The notes below the pieces were generated by a model, which saw only the letters and a program-made list of their open reading frames with translations, made no database searches and was not told where the DNA came from. DNA of 64,000 bases from an uncultured Flavobacteriaceae bacterium (GTDB lineage Bacteria; Bacteroidota; Bacteroidia; Flavobacteriales; Flavobacteriaceae), in the NCBI GenBank assembly GCA_905181835.1, contig CAJIZF010000006.1:1-64000 (forward strand). Direction: 5' to 3'. The translations under genes were made by a program, and so were the position numbers. Positions 55,529 through 63,261 of this stretch are shown piece by piece; position 1 is the stretch's first letter, and each line of letters opens with the position of its first letter.

Positions 55529-55559
55529 TTGTTTTATTAAATAAACTTATATACTTTTG
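55529..55559 (+). promoter_or_regulatory. Promoter of the micro-ORF cluster
   Basis: TTG at 55529-55531, a 20-base spacer and TACTTTTG at 55552-55559 fit the -33/-7 consensus. It lies 33 bases before the first ATG (55593). The preceding 170 bases after the tRNA-Arg terminator hold no gene that I can support. Confidence 0.6.
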
Positions 55560-55592
55560 TCCCGTAACAAATAATACTATATTAAAATAATA

Positions 55593-55697
55593 ATGAAAAA
55601 TCTACTTTATTTAATTTTAAGTGTACCAAAACTAGTAAGAGCTTTTTTCTTATATCACTTAAAGCTAAATAACTCTAATGGTATAGAATTAAATTAA
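55593..55697 (+). CDS. 34-residue ORF, islet micro-protein 1
   Basis: ATG at 55593 gives a 34-residue peptide with an amphipathic or hydrophobic start (MKNLLYLILSVPKLVRAFF) and a polar C-terminus. It ends 4 bp before the next ATG. No family is recognised. The promoter in front and tight spacing to two more ORFs support expression. Confidence 0.5.
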   Translation: MKNLLYLILSVPKLVRAFFLYHLKLNNSNGIELN

Positions 55698-55701
55698 ATT
55701 A

Positions 55702-55848
55702 ATGAAAATTTATAAACTAACGCATCCAATAGTGATTGACAGGCTTTACAAAGAGGGTAAACTTTCCCTAAATGAAGCTGGTCAATTAATTGATAACTGG
55801 TTAAAATCAACAAAAGAAGAAAAAGAACCTTTATTGAATATCAATTAA
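55702..55848 (+). CDS. 48-residue ORF, islet micro-protein 2
   Basis: The 48-residue soluble peptide reads MKIYKLTHPIVIDRLYKEG, then KLSLNEAGQLIDNWLKSTKE and a short acidic end. It looks like two helices, with a leucine/isoleucine pattern. It lies between two other small ORFs with gaps of 4 and 16 bp. The function is unknown; a small regulator or antitoxin-like role is possible, but nothing in the sequence shows it. Confidence 0.55.
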   Translation: MKIYKLTHPIVIDRLYKEGKLSLNEAGQLIDNWLKSTKEEKEPLLNIN

Positions 55849-55864
55849 AAGCTAAAAAAAAGAA

Positions 55865-56185
55865 ATGAAAAGATCAGCAATCGAGTTTAACAAATTGATG
55901 TCTCAAAATGAAATCATAGCTTCAGTACGACAATTTATGGATGAAGATGAAAGATTAAAGGAACGAAAGGATTGGAGTAATTTGAAACTATTCAACCATT
56001 TAAACGATTCTATTGTCATTTATAAAAAATTAAAAAAAGAATTAGGCGATTTGGATAAAACTAGCAATGAGCTTACTAATTTAACAAGAGAAAAACAAGT
56101 GATTGAATGTGACTATTACATTGCTTTATGCGAAGAAGAATTGCAAGATTTCATGAATAAAACAAAAACTTTAAAAATGTGTTAA
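55865..56185 (+). CDS. 106-residue helical ORF, islet protein 3
   Basis: A highly charged, coiled-coil-like protein. KRSAIEFNKLMSQNEIIASV is followed by a long helix (DEDERLKERKDWSNLKLFNHL), then a second helix rich in Lys and Glu, with cysteines near the end (VIECDYYIALCEEEL). No signal peptide or domain is recognised. It ends the three-ORF run and is followed by a weak terminator. Confidence 0.55.
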   Translation: MKRSAIEFNKLMSQNEIIASVRQFMDEDERLKERKDWSNLKLFNHLNDSIVIYKKLKKELGDLDKTSNELTNLTREKQVIECDYYIALCEEELQDFMNKTKTLKMC

Positions 56186-56215
56186 TATTATAATTGTTTG
56201 TTTTGAAAGTTGAAA

Positions 56216-56245
56216 AGCATCCTCATTTTTGGGTGTTTTTTTTTT
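56216..56245 (+). terminator. Weak terminator after the micro-ORF cluster
   Basis: AGCATCC pairs with GGGTGTT (two G-T pairs) around TCATTTTT, and nine or more T follow. The stem is short, so confidence is modest. Confidence 0.5.
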
Positions 56246-56343
56246 AATAAATAAAACTGATTGAACACTGTTATAAAACCGTTAATACTTTTTTATTTAA
56301 TTATAATAATTTTAAATTTGCGTTTAATTTTTTTTTAAAAAAT

Positions 56344-56916
56344 ATGCAAAAAATAATTGTTAAATTAATCATAATAACCTTTCTTGGTTGTAGTGCTGAT
56401 ACTGAAAATCCAAATAATTCTCAATTTTGCTCTGATGAATCTAAAGTATATTTAGACGATAATGGTATAACCATAAAAGCGTGTGATGATGCTAGTATCG
56501 GCGAAACGGGAACTATTGATGGTGTTATATATACGATAGTAGATGAACTAACATTGAGAAGTATGGTAGATTCCGATTTAGATGTTACCAAAGTGGTAAC
56601 CTCCCGTATTACGAATATGCGAAGCATGTTTAAACTCGTGCCAAACTTCAATCAAAATATTAACTCTTGGGATGTAAGTAGTGTAACTGATATGGAAGCT
56701 GCGTTCAAAAACACTACAAACTTTAATCAACCCATCGATACCTGGGATGTTAGTAATGTAACTTCAATGAAAAGAATGTTTATGGCTGCGGAAGCCATAA
56801 ATCAGGATCTAAGCTCCTGGGATGTCTCTAATATTGAAAATTGTTTGAATTTTTATGAAAATGCTACGCAATGGGTATTACCAAAACCCAATTTAGATCC
56901 AAGTTGTCTAGAGTAA
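56344..56916 (+). CDS. BspA-like (DUF285) lipoprotein with three repeats
   Basis: A 190-residue lipoprotein. The signal ends at FLGC (Cys16), a Bacteroidota-type lipobox. After about 70 residues come three 25-residue DUF285/BspA leucine-rich-type repeats (residues 90-114, 115-139, 140-164), each with the pattern MxxxF...NFNQxIxxWDVSxV. A C-terminal cysteine lies in DPSCLE. Such proteins are surface-exposed and bind proteins or glycans. The repeat array is short compared with most relatives. It lies in the accessory islet behind tRNA-Arg. Confidence 0.85.
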   Translation: MQKIIVKLIIITFLGCSADTENPNNSQFCSDESKVYLDDNGITIKACDDASIGETGTIDGVIYTIVDELTLRSMVDSDLDVTKVVTSRITNMRSMFKLVPNFNQNINSWDVSSVTDMEAAFKNTTNFNQPIDTWDVSNVTSMKRMFMAAEAINQDLSSWDVSNIENCLNFYENATQWVLPKPNLDPSCLE

Positions 56917-56982
56917 AAATTCAAAAAAATATTATTTTTAAAATAAATAATTGCATTATATTTAACTTTTAAAAAAAAAATT

Positions 56983-57063
56983 ATGGGCGTTGGAGGATTA
57001 TTGATATGGACTGTAGGTTTTATCCTGATTATGGTGATTGCAATTGTCGTAAAAGAACATTAA
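56983..57063 (+). CDS. 26-residue membrane micro-ORF
   Basis: ATG at 56983 gives MGVGGLLIWTVGFILIMV, a single hydrophobic helix, ending KEH. It may be a tiny membrane peptide or a chance ORF. The 263 bases after it, up to 57326, hold no other element that I recognise. Confidence 0.35.
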   Translation: MGVGGLLIWTVGFILIMVIAIVVKEH

Positions 57064-57326
57064 AATCACATATTAACAAGTTTATTATCAATAAATTATA
57101 ATTTAATTATAGTAATAACCTTTAGCTTCAATTAATTCTTTTATTAATAAAAATAAATAGTAAAATCCTTCCCCAATCGTATTTCTACTAAAATTGTAGT
57201 CTTCAAACTAATTGAAAGCTCTTTAAAAGATACTTATTTTACATTATAAACCTCTCCCAAAAATTTAGCAATTAAATAAAATATTTTTAAATTTTAAAAA
57301 TAAACAACATTTAAAAACCATTAATA

Positions 57327-57575
57327 ATGAAAAAAAATATTGAAAAAGAAAAATTGACAAGTATCTTGTCTGATGATAAAGTATTTAGAAAAGTTATTAT
57401 TGAACAAAATAATATTATTGTTGAGTTACTCACTCAAATCGCTATGTCCCAACGAAATTCACTAGCAGACGGCTTTGTGGTTAGTATGAAAAGTAAATAT
57501 TTAAAAACGATGGAAACATTAGCAAATGAAGCAATTGAAGAAAAAACATTTCTAGTATTGCTTTTGGAGGAATAG
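57327..57575 (+). CDS. 82-residue helical protein of unknown function
   Basis: An acidic-basic helical protein: KEKLTSILSDDKVFRKVIIEQNN, then IIVELLTQIAMSQRNSLADGF and a C-terminal LANEAIEEKTFLVLLLEE. There is no signal or membrane segment. No family is recognised. It is the last ORF of the islet, convergent with the pterin dehydratase. Confidence 0.5.
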   Translation: MKKNIEKEKLTSILSDDKVFRKVIIEQNNIIVELLTQIAMSQRNSLADGFVVSMKSKYLKTMETLANEAIEEKTFLVLLLEE

Positions 57576-57596
57576 ATTTAAAAACTATTTATCTTG

Positions 57597-57621
57597 GCTG
57601 TTTGTTGGGAAAACAAATAGC
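57597..57621. terminator. Hairpin between convergent genes
   Basis: GCTGTTTGTT and AACAAATAGC pair over 10 positions (one G-T) around GGGAA. It lies between the 82-residue ORF and the pterin dehydratase. There is no long T tract on either strand, so termination is plausible but not certain. Confidence 0.45.
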
Positions 57622-57631
57622 AAAATTTAAT

Positions 57632-57880
57632 TCAGAAATTTTTATCGGTCACTCCACCTGCATCATGCGTAGTAAGACTAATATTTAAAACATTATAAAC
57701 ATTAGACCAATTGGGATGATGGTTTATTTTTTCTGCCATTAACGCTATTTGTTTCATCACAAAAAAAGTATCTTTGAAATCGTTGAATTTGTAACTAGTC
57801 TGAATTACTTTATTTTGGTAGGTCCAATTAGGGATCTTTTTAATTTTTTTAGATATTTCAATTTCTGTTAGTTTTTTCAA
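57632..57880 (-). CDS. 4a-hydroxytetrahydrobiopterin dehydratase (PCD/DCoH)
   Basis: PCD recycles 4a-hydroxytetrahydropterin after aromatic amino acid hydroxylation. The 82-residue protein starts LKKLTEIEI as in relatives and carries the diagnostic KINHHPNWSNVYNVLNISLTTHDAGG. TTG 57880 is preferred to ATG 57910, because the -7 element (57899-57906) lies between and overlaps the ATG codons. The C-terminus stops at VTDKNF, about 8-10 residues earlier than usual. Removing one C shortly before the stop would extend the frame, so a one-base insertion is possible. Confidence 0.85.
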   Translation of the reverse strand: MKKLTEIEISKKIKKIPNWTYQNKVIQTSYKFNDFKDTFFVMKQIALMAEKINHHPNWSNVYNVLNISLTTHDAGGVTDKNF

Positions 57881-57898
57881 AATAGATAAATTTTTATA

Positions 57899-57906
57899 CA
57901 AATATA
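57899..57906 (-). promoter_or_regulatory. -7 element of the pterin dehydratase gene
   Basis: The minus strand reads TATATTTG (TAnnTTTG), 18 bases before the TTG at 57880 and just after the ATG at 57910. Confidence 0.5.
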
Positions 57907-57925
57907 ACATTATAACTCTTCCACT

Positions 57926-58714
57926 ATGAAAAACTATATTTTTGCGCTTTTTTTTATTTTATTTACCTACAATCTTCAATCTCAAGTTCTTATTGCATTG
58001 CTACTAGGCGATAAACTAAATAGTGGAAAGATTGAATTTGGATTGGATGGTGGTTTAAATTATTCATCTATTTCGAGTTTAGAAACCGATAATTTTAAAA
58101 GTGATTTTAATTTAGGTTTCTATTTTGATATCAAATTAAAAGACCATTGGTATTTTAATACTGGAGTGCTAGTGAAATCATCCCTTGGTGTGGATCAATT
58201 AACCACTGCAGATGTAGCGCAGTTAGGGGCAGATTTTTCTTATTTGGTGGATGCTGACAACGGTGATTTTACTCAAAAAATTAGTTATTTTTTGGTTCCA
58301 ACTTTAGCAAAATATCGTTTTGAAAATCAGTTTTATGTTGAAGGAGGGCCTCAATTTGGGGTCATGTATAATGCATTTATCGAATACAATTATGATATTG
58401 ATGGAAATTCAGCACGAATTAGAGAGGACAACAAAGATTTTTTAAATCGTATGGAAGTCGGAGCAGTAGCTGGTATGGGTTATCGATTATTAAAAGGTCT
58501 AGGATGGACTATTGGGCTAAGATATCATTATGGGTTTACCAATGTTTACAAAAATAATTCCAGTGCTAAAAACAGTTCGTTATTCTTAAAAGTCAATATT
58601 CCTATTGGAGTTTCAGAAGACAAAAAAGCTGCAATTGATACGATCAAAGATGCTAACAGGGAAGAGAAAATGGAAAAGAAAGAAGCGCGTAAGTCAAAAA
58701 AAAATACTCATTAA
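57926..58714 (+). CDS. Outer-membrane beta-barrel protein (porin-family-like)
   Basis: A 262-residue exported protein. The signal peptide is MKNYIFALFFILFTYNLQSQ. The body has barrel strands such as KIEFGLDGGLNYSSIS, FNLGFYFDIKLKDHWYFNTGVL, FYVEGGPQFGVMYNAF and GWTIGLRYHYGFTNVY, as in the PorT/OmpA-like barrel families. A highly charged C-terminal tail of about 35 residues (KKEARKSKKNTH) follows. It is divergent from PCD with only 16 bp between the longest ORF ends. The function is unknown. Confidence 0.8.
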   Translation: MKNYIFALFFILFTYNLQSQVLIALLLGDKLNSGKIEFGLDGGLNYSSISSLETDNFKSDFNLGFYFDIKLKDHWYFNTGVLVKSSLGVDQLTTADVAQLGADFSYLVDADNGDFTQKISYFLVPTLAKYRFENQFYVEGGPQFGVMYNAFIEYNYDIDGNSARIREDNKDFLNRMEVGAVAGMGYRLLKGLGWTIGLRYHYGFTNVYKNNSSAKNSSLFLKVNIPIGVSEDKKAAIDTIKDANREEKMEKKEARKSKKNTH

Positions 58715-58790
58715 ATCACAATCTACAATAAAAAGCTACTTCTAATAAATTGATTTTTATGTAACTTTTTATTGTTTTTATACTCAATTA

Positions 58791-59901
58791 TTGAATCTAA
58801 AATGTAGCATATTTATTTTTCTAATTCCAGTATTTATATTTTCTCAAGAGAAATTAATACTCGAGGATAGTATACCCAATAATTCTAAATTTATAGAAGA
58901 TTATTCAAATCAATTAAATATCAAATTTGATGTGACTAACGACAGAGTTAGTTATTTTATTCCTTTCGAAACAAGTCAGGCTGAAATTAGATCTAACTTA
59001 AATATTAGTTATGGTTTGGTATTTAGTTATAAATTTCTTTCGGTAAGATTAGGAATGAGACCAAAATTATCAGAAAATGAACTTAAAAACAAAGGGGAAA
59101 CAGATCGTTTTAGACTTCGTGTTAAGTTTTTATTTGATAATTGGACGCATCGTTTGGAATATAATTATACCCGTGGATTTTATATTGAAAACACAAGTGA
59201 ATTTGAAAATGATATAAAAAATTCAAATTTTAAAGTTCAATTTCCTTATTTAAGAACTAATATCCTCTCTGGTTCCAGCAACTACAAATTCAATGGAAAC
59301 TATTCTATGAAAGCTTTAGAATCGAATACAGAAATCCAATTAAAAAGTACAGCTAGAGCTGGTTTTAATTATGCATTATTACTTTGTAAATGGAACGGAT
59401 AGAATAAAATTAGAAAATCAAGAACTACTTCAAAGAACTTCCTACAACGATTTTTCGGGGTTTAGTCCTGTTTTTTACATAGGATACCACTATACATTCG
59501 TTTTTCACAATTATTGGTATTTAAATGTATATCTAGATCCAGGTATGGGTATCGATTTCTATCAAAACAAATTTTACAATCAGGGAGAAAACAACGATAA
59601 CCTAAATACAAATGTTTTTTTTCAAGTTAAATCTGGCTTTTCTGCAGGTTATAACGGACGTAAAATTTATTTTGGTGGAACTTTTAAATACAATTATAAT
59701 TCTGACAAAGTAGAAAATAATACCTTGGGATTACAACCTATAAAAAATAGTTTTCATTTATTTTTTGGCTATCGATTTAAAGCGCCTAAACAAGTAACTA
59801 AGCCTATTGAATATATTGAAAAAAAAGTGCCAGTATTAAAACAAAACTCTATTTCTGTTTTTGTAAACTTTTTCAAGTCATATAATTTTTCTCCCTATTG
59901 A
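58791..59901 (+). pseudogene. DUF4421-family outer-membrane protein, frameshifted
   Basis: Two overlapping ORFs together make one DUF4421 protein. The first (TTG 58791, to 59402) gives a signal peptide and strands up to STARAGFNYALLLCKWNG, then stops. The second (from about 59371) continues in the next frame as YYFVNGTDRIKLENQELLQ to the final barrel strands FHLFFGYRFK. Deleting one T near 59380 (GCATTATTAC) would give ALYFVNGTD. So either the gene is broken or the sequence has a one-base insertion here. Overlaps the convergent HD gene by 7 bp. Confidence 0.85.
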
Positions 59902-61931
59902 GGGTATTCTACTCTTAGATGGTACATATTATTAAGTTTCTTTTTTAAAACTTTTTTAATTTTTTGAATTTCTTTTAGCGTGATATTGGCATTTAAAAAC
60001 TGGCCTTGATTTAACTGATTGTCAATAATATTTTCTACAAAAGAATCTAATTTAGACGATGTAGGTTCTTTCAAACTTTTACTAGCAGCTTCAACACTAT
60101 CTGCCATCATTAATATAGCTGTTTCTCTTGAAAAAGGAGTTGGACCTGGATATGAAAAATCTGCCTTATTAACCTCTCCTATTTTCTCTGACTCTTTATT
60201 ATAAAAATAATATACTAAGCTTGTTCCATGATGTGTTCTAATAAAATCAATAATTCTATCGGGTATGTTATTTTTTTTAGCAATTTCAATACCATTAATT
60301 ACATGATCAATAATAATTTCTGCACTTTCCTTGGGGTCCAAATCATCATGTGAGTTAACTGAAGAAATTTGATTTTCAGTAAAGTAAGTAGGTTGCACCA
60401 TTTTACCAATATCATGATATAGTGCTCCTACTCGAGTTAACATAGCGTTAGCACCAATTTCATTGGCTGCCGCTTCAGCTAAATTAGCAACATTTAGTGA
60501 ATGATGAAACGTTCCTGGTGCTTTATTAGAGAGTTCTTTTAGTAATTTTGAGTTAGTATCACTTAATTCTAGTAAAGAAACGTCGGATACCAAACCAAAC
60601 ATCTTCTCATAGATATATATTAAAGGGAAAGAAAATAAGGTTAATAGTCCACAGAGAATAAAATACATGAAATAATCCCATTGGATCAATTCTACATTTC
60701 CTTCTTGAATGATAAAAAAGGCAAAGTAACCAAGTATATATACAAAGGTTATCTGAGCTACCGATATAAATAAGTTTGCTCTCTTGTATAATTCGGATAC
60801 TGTCAAAATAGTAACCATTCCTGCTATTGTTTGTAAAAATAAAAACTCAAAACTACTAGGAACAGTAAATCCAAGTAATAAAATAGTGAGTACGTGTACA
60901 AACAAACCCAATCTTGCATCAAAAAAAGCTTTAAGAATCAAGGGTAAAATACATAAAGGAGTTATGTAAACTAATTTCGCATCGTATTTAACTACCAAGG
61001 AAGTAACGAATATCATTAAAACAACGTTAAATAAAATGAATGTCATTTTATTATTGTCCTTAAAAATTTCTTTTCTGTAGTTTTTCATAAATAAAAATAA
61101 CATCAAGAAAACAAGTGAAATTAACAGCGAATATCCTAATAACAACCAATTATAATTAGATTTACTCCATACTTGTGATTGAAAAACTGCTTTGTAAGAA
61201 TTTAATATTTGAAATTTATTTCCTTCAACAACCTCTCCTTTTGCTATAATCCTACTTCCTTTATCTATTACCCCCCGGTTTGGATTAATTTTTTCTATTC
61301 TCGATAAAATGATAGATTCTGTTAATTTACTATCTAAATTCACATTAGAAATTACGGCGTTTAATAGTAGCTCTTGCAAAAAAGGAGATGGCTTTTCATT
61401 AAATCCATCAATCATTGTGCTAATTATATTATTTAAATCCCCAAAATAAATTAATTGATGGTATCCTATTTCCTGTAGTTCGTTTCCCTTTTTTAAATAA
61501 ATTATTTTTTCTGCAGGGAAAGAATATTTTTCGTTTGTTATTCCGTAAGTATACAATTCATCAATAATTGAAGTGCCTATAAAAGTATTATTGGTGTTTA
61601 CGGAACCAATAATTGAATCATTTTTTTTCAAATAGGATAAAAATAACGATTTAGAAGAAGCTTTTTTTGATATATCAACTTCAAAATAAGGTATGTTATC
61701 CCCAATAATCATTTTTTTCTCTTCTTCAATGGATGCATCACTTTTTTTAATAGTAAAAGAAAATGGCGCATACAGATTCTCATATTGCCAGGGTTTACCT
61801 TTCTGAAAATTATATTTGAATTGTCCTCCTTTTGGCAGTAAATACATGATTAAACCAGTCGAGAGTACAAATAATAATATCTTGTATATAAAAGATTGAT
61901 TTTTTGTAAAAGAAGTAAAATAGTTTTTCAT
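59895..61931 (-). CDS. 7TM-HD phosphohydrolase (PgpH-like)
   Basis: A 678-residue membrane protein. It has an N-terminal helix, a periplasmic 7TMR-HDED domain of about 220 residues, seven helices (about 265-450), and a cytoplasmic HD domain with FHHSLNVANLAEAA (His477 in mature numbering) and the HD pair at 506-507 (YHDIGKM). PgpH proteins hydrolyse cyclic di-AMP. ATG 61931 is preferred to an upstream TTG at 61940. No cdaA is in the window. Confidence 0.92.
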   Translation of the reverse strand: MKNYFTSFTKNQSFIYKILLFVLSTGLIMYLLPKGGQFKYNFQKGKPWQYENLYAPFSFTIKKSDASIEEEKKMIIGDNIPYFEVDISKKASSKSLFLSYLKKNDSIIGSVNTNNTFIGTSIIDELYTYGITNEKYSFPAEKIIYLKKGNELQEIGYHQLIYFGDLNNIISTMIDGFNEKPSPFLQELLLNAVISNVNLDSKLTESIILSRIEKINPNRGVIDKGSRIIAKGEVVEGNKFQILNSYKAVFQSQVWSKSNYNWLLLGYSLLISLVFLMLFLFMKNYRKEIFKDNNKMTFILFNVVLMIFVTSLVVKYDAKLVYITPLCILPLILKAFFDARLGLFVHVLTILLLGFTVPSSFEFLFLQTIAGMVTILTVSELYKRANLFISVAQITFVYILGYFAFFIIQEGNVELIQWDYFMYFILCGLLTLFSFPLIYIYEKMFGLVSDVSLLELSDTNSKLLKELSNKAPGTFHHSLNVANLAEAAANEIGANAMLTRVGALYHDIGKMVQPTYFTENQISSVNSHDDLDPKESAEIIIDHVINGIEIAKKNNIPDRIIDFIRTHHGTSLVYYFYNKESEKIGEVNKADFSYPGPTPFSRETAILMMADSVEAASKSLKEPTSSKLDSFVENIIDNQLNQGQFLNANITLKEIQKIKKVLKKKLNNMYHLRVEYPQ

Positions 61932-62021
61932 CAATATCAATTTCCTGATAGTTGGTATAAATATCGTTTGTTTATTTACAATTACATAATTATCGAGAAA
62001 GATTTTTTAATATTAAATGCT

Positions 62022-62029
62022 TAAATTTG
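62022..62029 (+). promoter_or_regulatory. -7 element of the thiolase gene
   Basis: TAAATTTG (TAnnTTTG) ends 36 bases before the ATG at 62066. Confidence 0.5.
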
Positions 62030-62065
62030 CACTCAATAAAATCAAGTCTAAAAACTCTTATTTAA

Positions 62066-63244
62066 ATGAATAAAAAAGTTGTTATAGTGAGTGCAATAAG
62101 AACTCCCATAGGAAGTTTTATGGGAAGTCTATCATCTTTATCAGCGTCTAAATTAGGCGCTATAGCCATTAAAGGCGCTATGGAAAAAATAAATTTAGAT
62201 CCATCCTTAATTGATGAAGTTTATATGGGAAATGTTGTTCAAGCTGGAGTTGGACAGGCTCCTGCAAGACAAGCTGCTATTGCTGCTGGTATTTCTGATT
62301 CAGTTCCTTGCACTACTGTAAACAAAGTTTGTGCTTCTGGAATGAAAGCTGTTATAAATGCTGCTCAAGCTATTGCATTGGGAGATGCTCAAATTGTAAT
62401 AGCCGGAGGTATGGAGAGTATGAGTAATATTCCGCACTACCTTTATTTAAGAAACGGACACAAGTTTGGATCAAAAGAAATGGATGATGGTATGCAAAAA
62501 GATGGATTGGTTGATTCTTTTGATCAAGAAGCAATGGGAGTTTTAGCAGATTTATGTGCCTCTGAATATCAAATAACACGTGAAGAACAAGACAATTTTG
62601 CTATAGAATCCTATACTAGATCACTGAAAGCCTGGAAAGAAGGAAAGTTTAGTGAAGAAGTGATCCCTGTTGAAATTCCCCAACGAAAAGGTGCACCTGT
62701 AATATTTAATGAAGATGAAGAATATAAAAATGTGCGTATGGAAAAAATTCCAAACCTACGCGCAGTCTTCACTAAAGAAGGTACTGTAACTGCAGCTAAC
62801 GCGTCTACCATTAATGATGGTGCTGGAGCTATGATTTTGATGAGTGAGGAAAAAGCCTTAGAACTAGGTTTAACACCCTTAGCAACTATAAGAAGTTATG
62901 CAGATGCAGCTCAAGATCCAAAAAGGTTTACAACTTCGCCAGCAAAAGCTTTACCCATCGCTTTAGAAAAAGCAGCTTTGAAAATTGATGACATCGATTA
63001 TTTTGAATTGAATGAAGCATTTGCTGTAGTAGGGCTTGCAAACATGAAGCTTTTGGGAGTGGACAATTCGATTGTAAATGTTAATGGCGGTGCAGTTTCC
63101 TTAGGCCACCCCTTAGGTTGTAGTGGCGTTAGAATATTAATTACTTTAATTAATGTTTTAAAACAGAATAACTCCAACCTTGGTGCAGCTGCTATTTGTA
63201 ACGGTGGTGGTGGAGCTTCAGCGATGATATTAGAAAGAAATTAA
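62066..63244 (+). CDS. Acetyl-CoA C-acyltransferase (thiolase)
   Basis: A 392-residue thiolase that cleaves 3-ketoacyl-CoA or condenses two acetyl-CoA. The active-site Cys89 is in NKVCASG, His348 in GHPLGCSG and Cys378 in AICNGGGGAS, positions almost equal to those of biosynthetic thiolases. NxxFA (NEAFAVVG) is also present. The length fits the AtoB/PhaA type better than FadA, so acetoacetyl-CoA thiolase is likely. A peptidase gene follows after 17 bp. Confidence 0.95.
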   Translation: MNKKVVIVSAIRTPIGSFMGSLSSLSASKLGAIAIKGAMEKINLDPSLIDEVYMGNVVQAGVGQAPARQAAIAAGISDSVPCTTVNKVCASGMKAVINAAQAIALGDAQIVIAGGMESMSNIPHYLYLRNGHKFGSKEMDDGMQKDGLVDSFDQEAMGVLADLCASEYQITREEQDNFAIESYTRSLKAWKEGKFSEEVIPVEIPQRKGAPVIFNEDEEYKNVRMEKIPNLRAVFTKEGTVTAANASTINDGAGAMILMSEEKALELGLTPLATIRSYADAAQDPKRFTTSPAKALPIALEKAALKIDDIDYFELNEAFAVVGLANMKLLGVDNSIVNVNGGAVSLGHPLGCSGVRILITLINVLKQNNSNLGAAAICNGGGGASAMILERN

Positions 63245-63261
63245 TTTTACACCTATAATTA

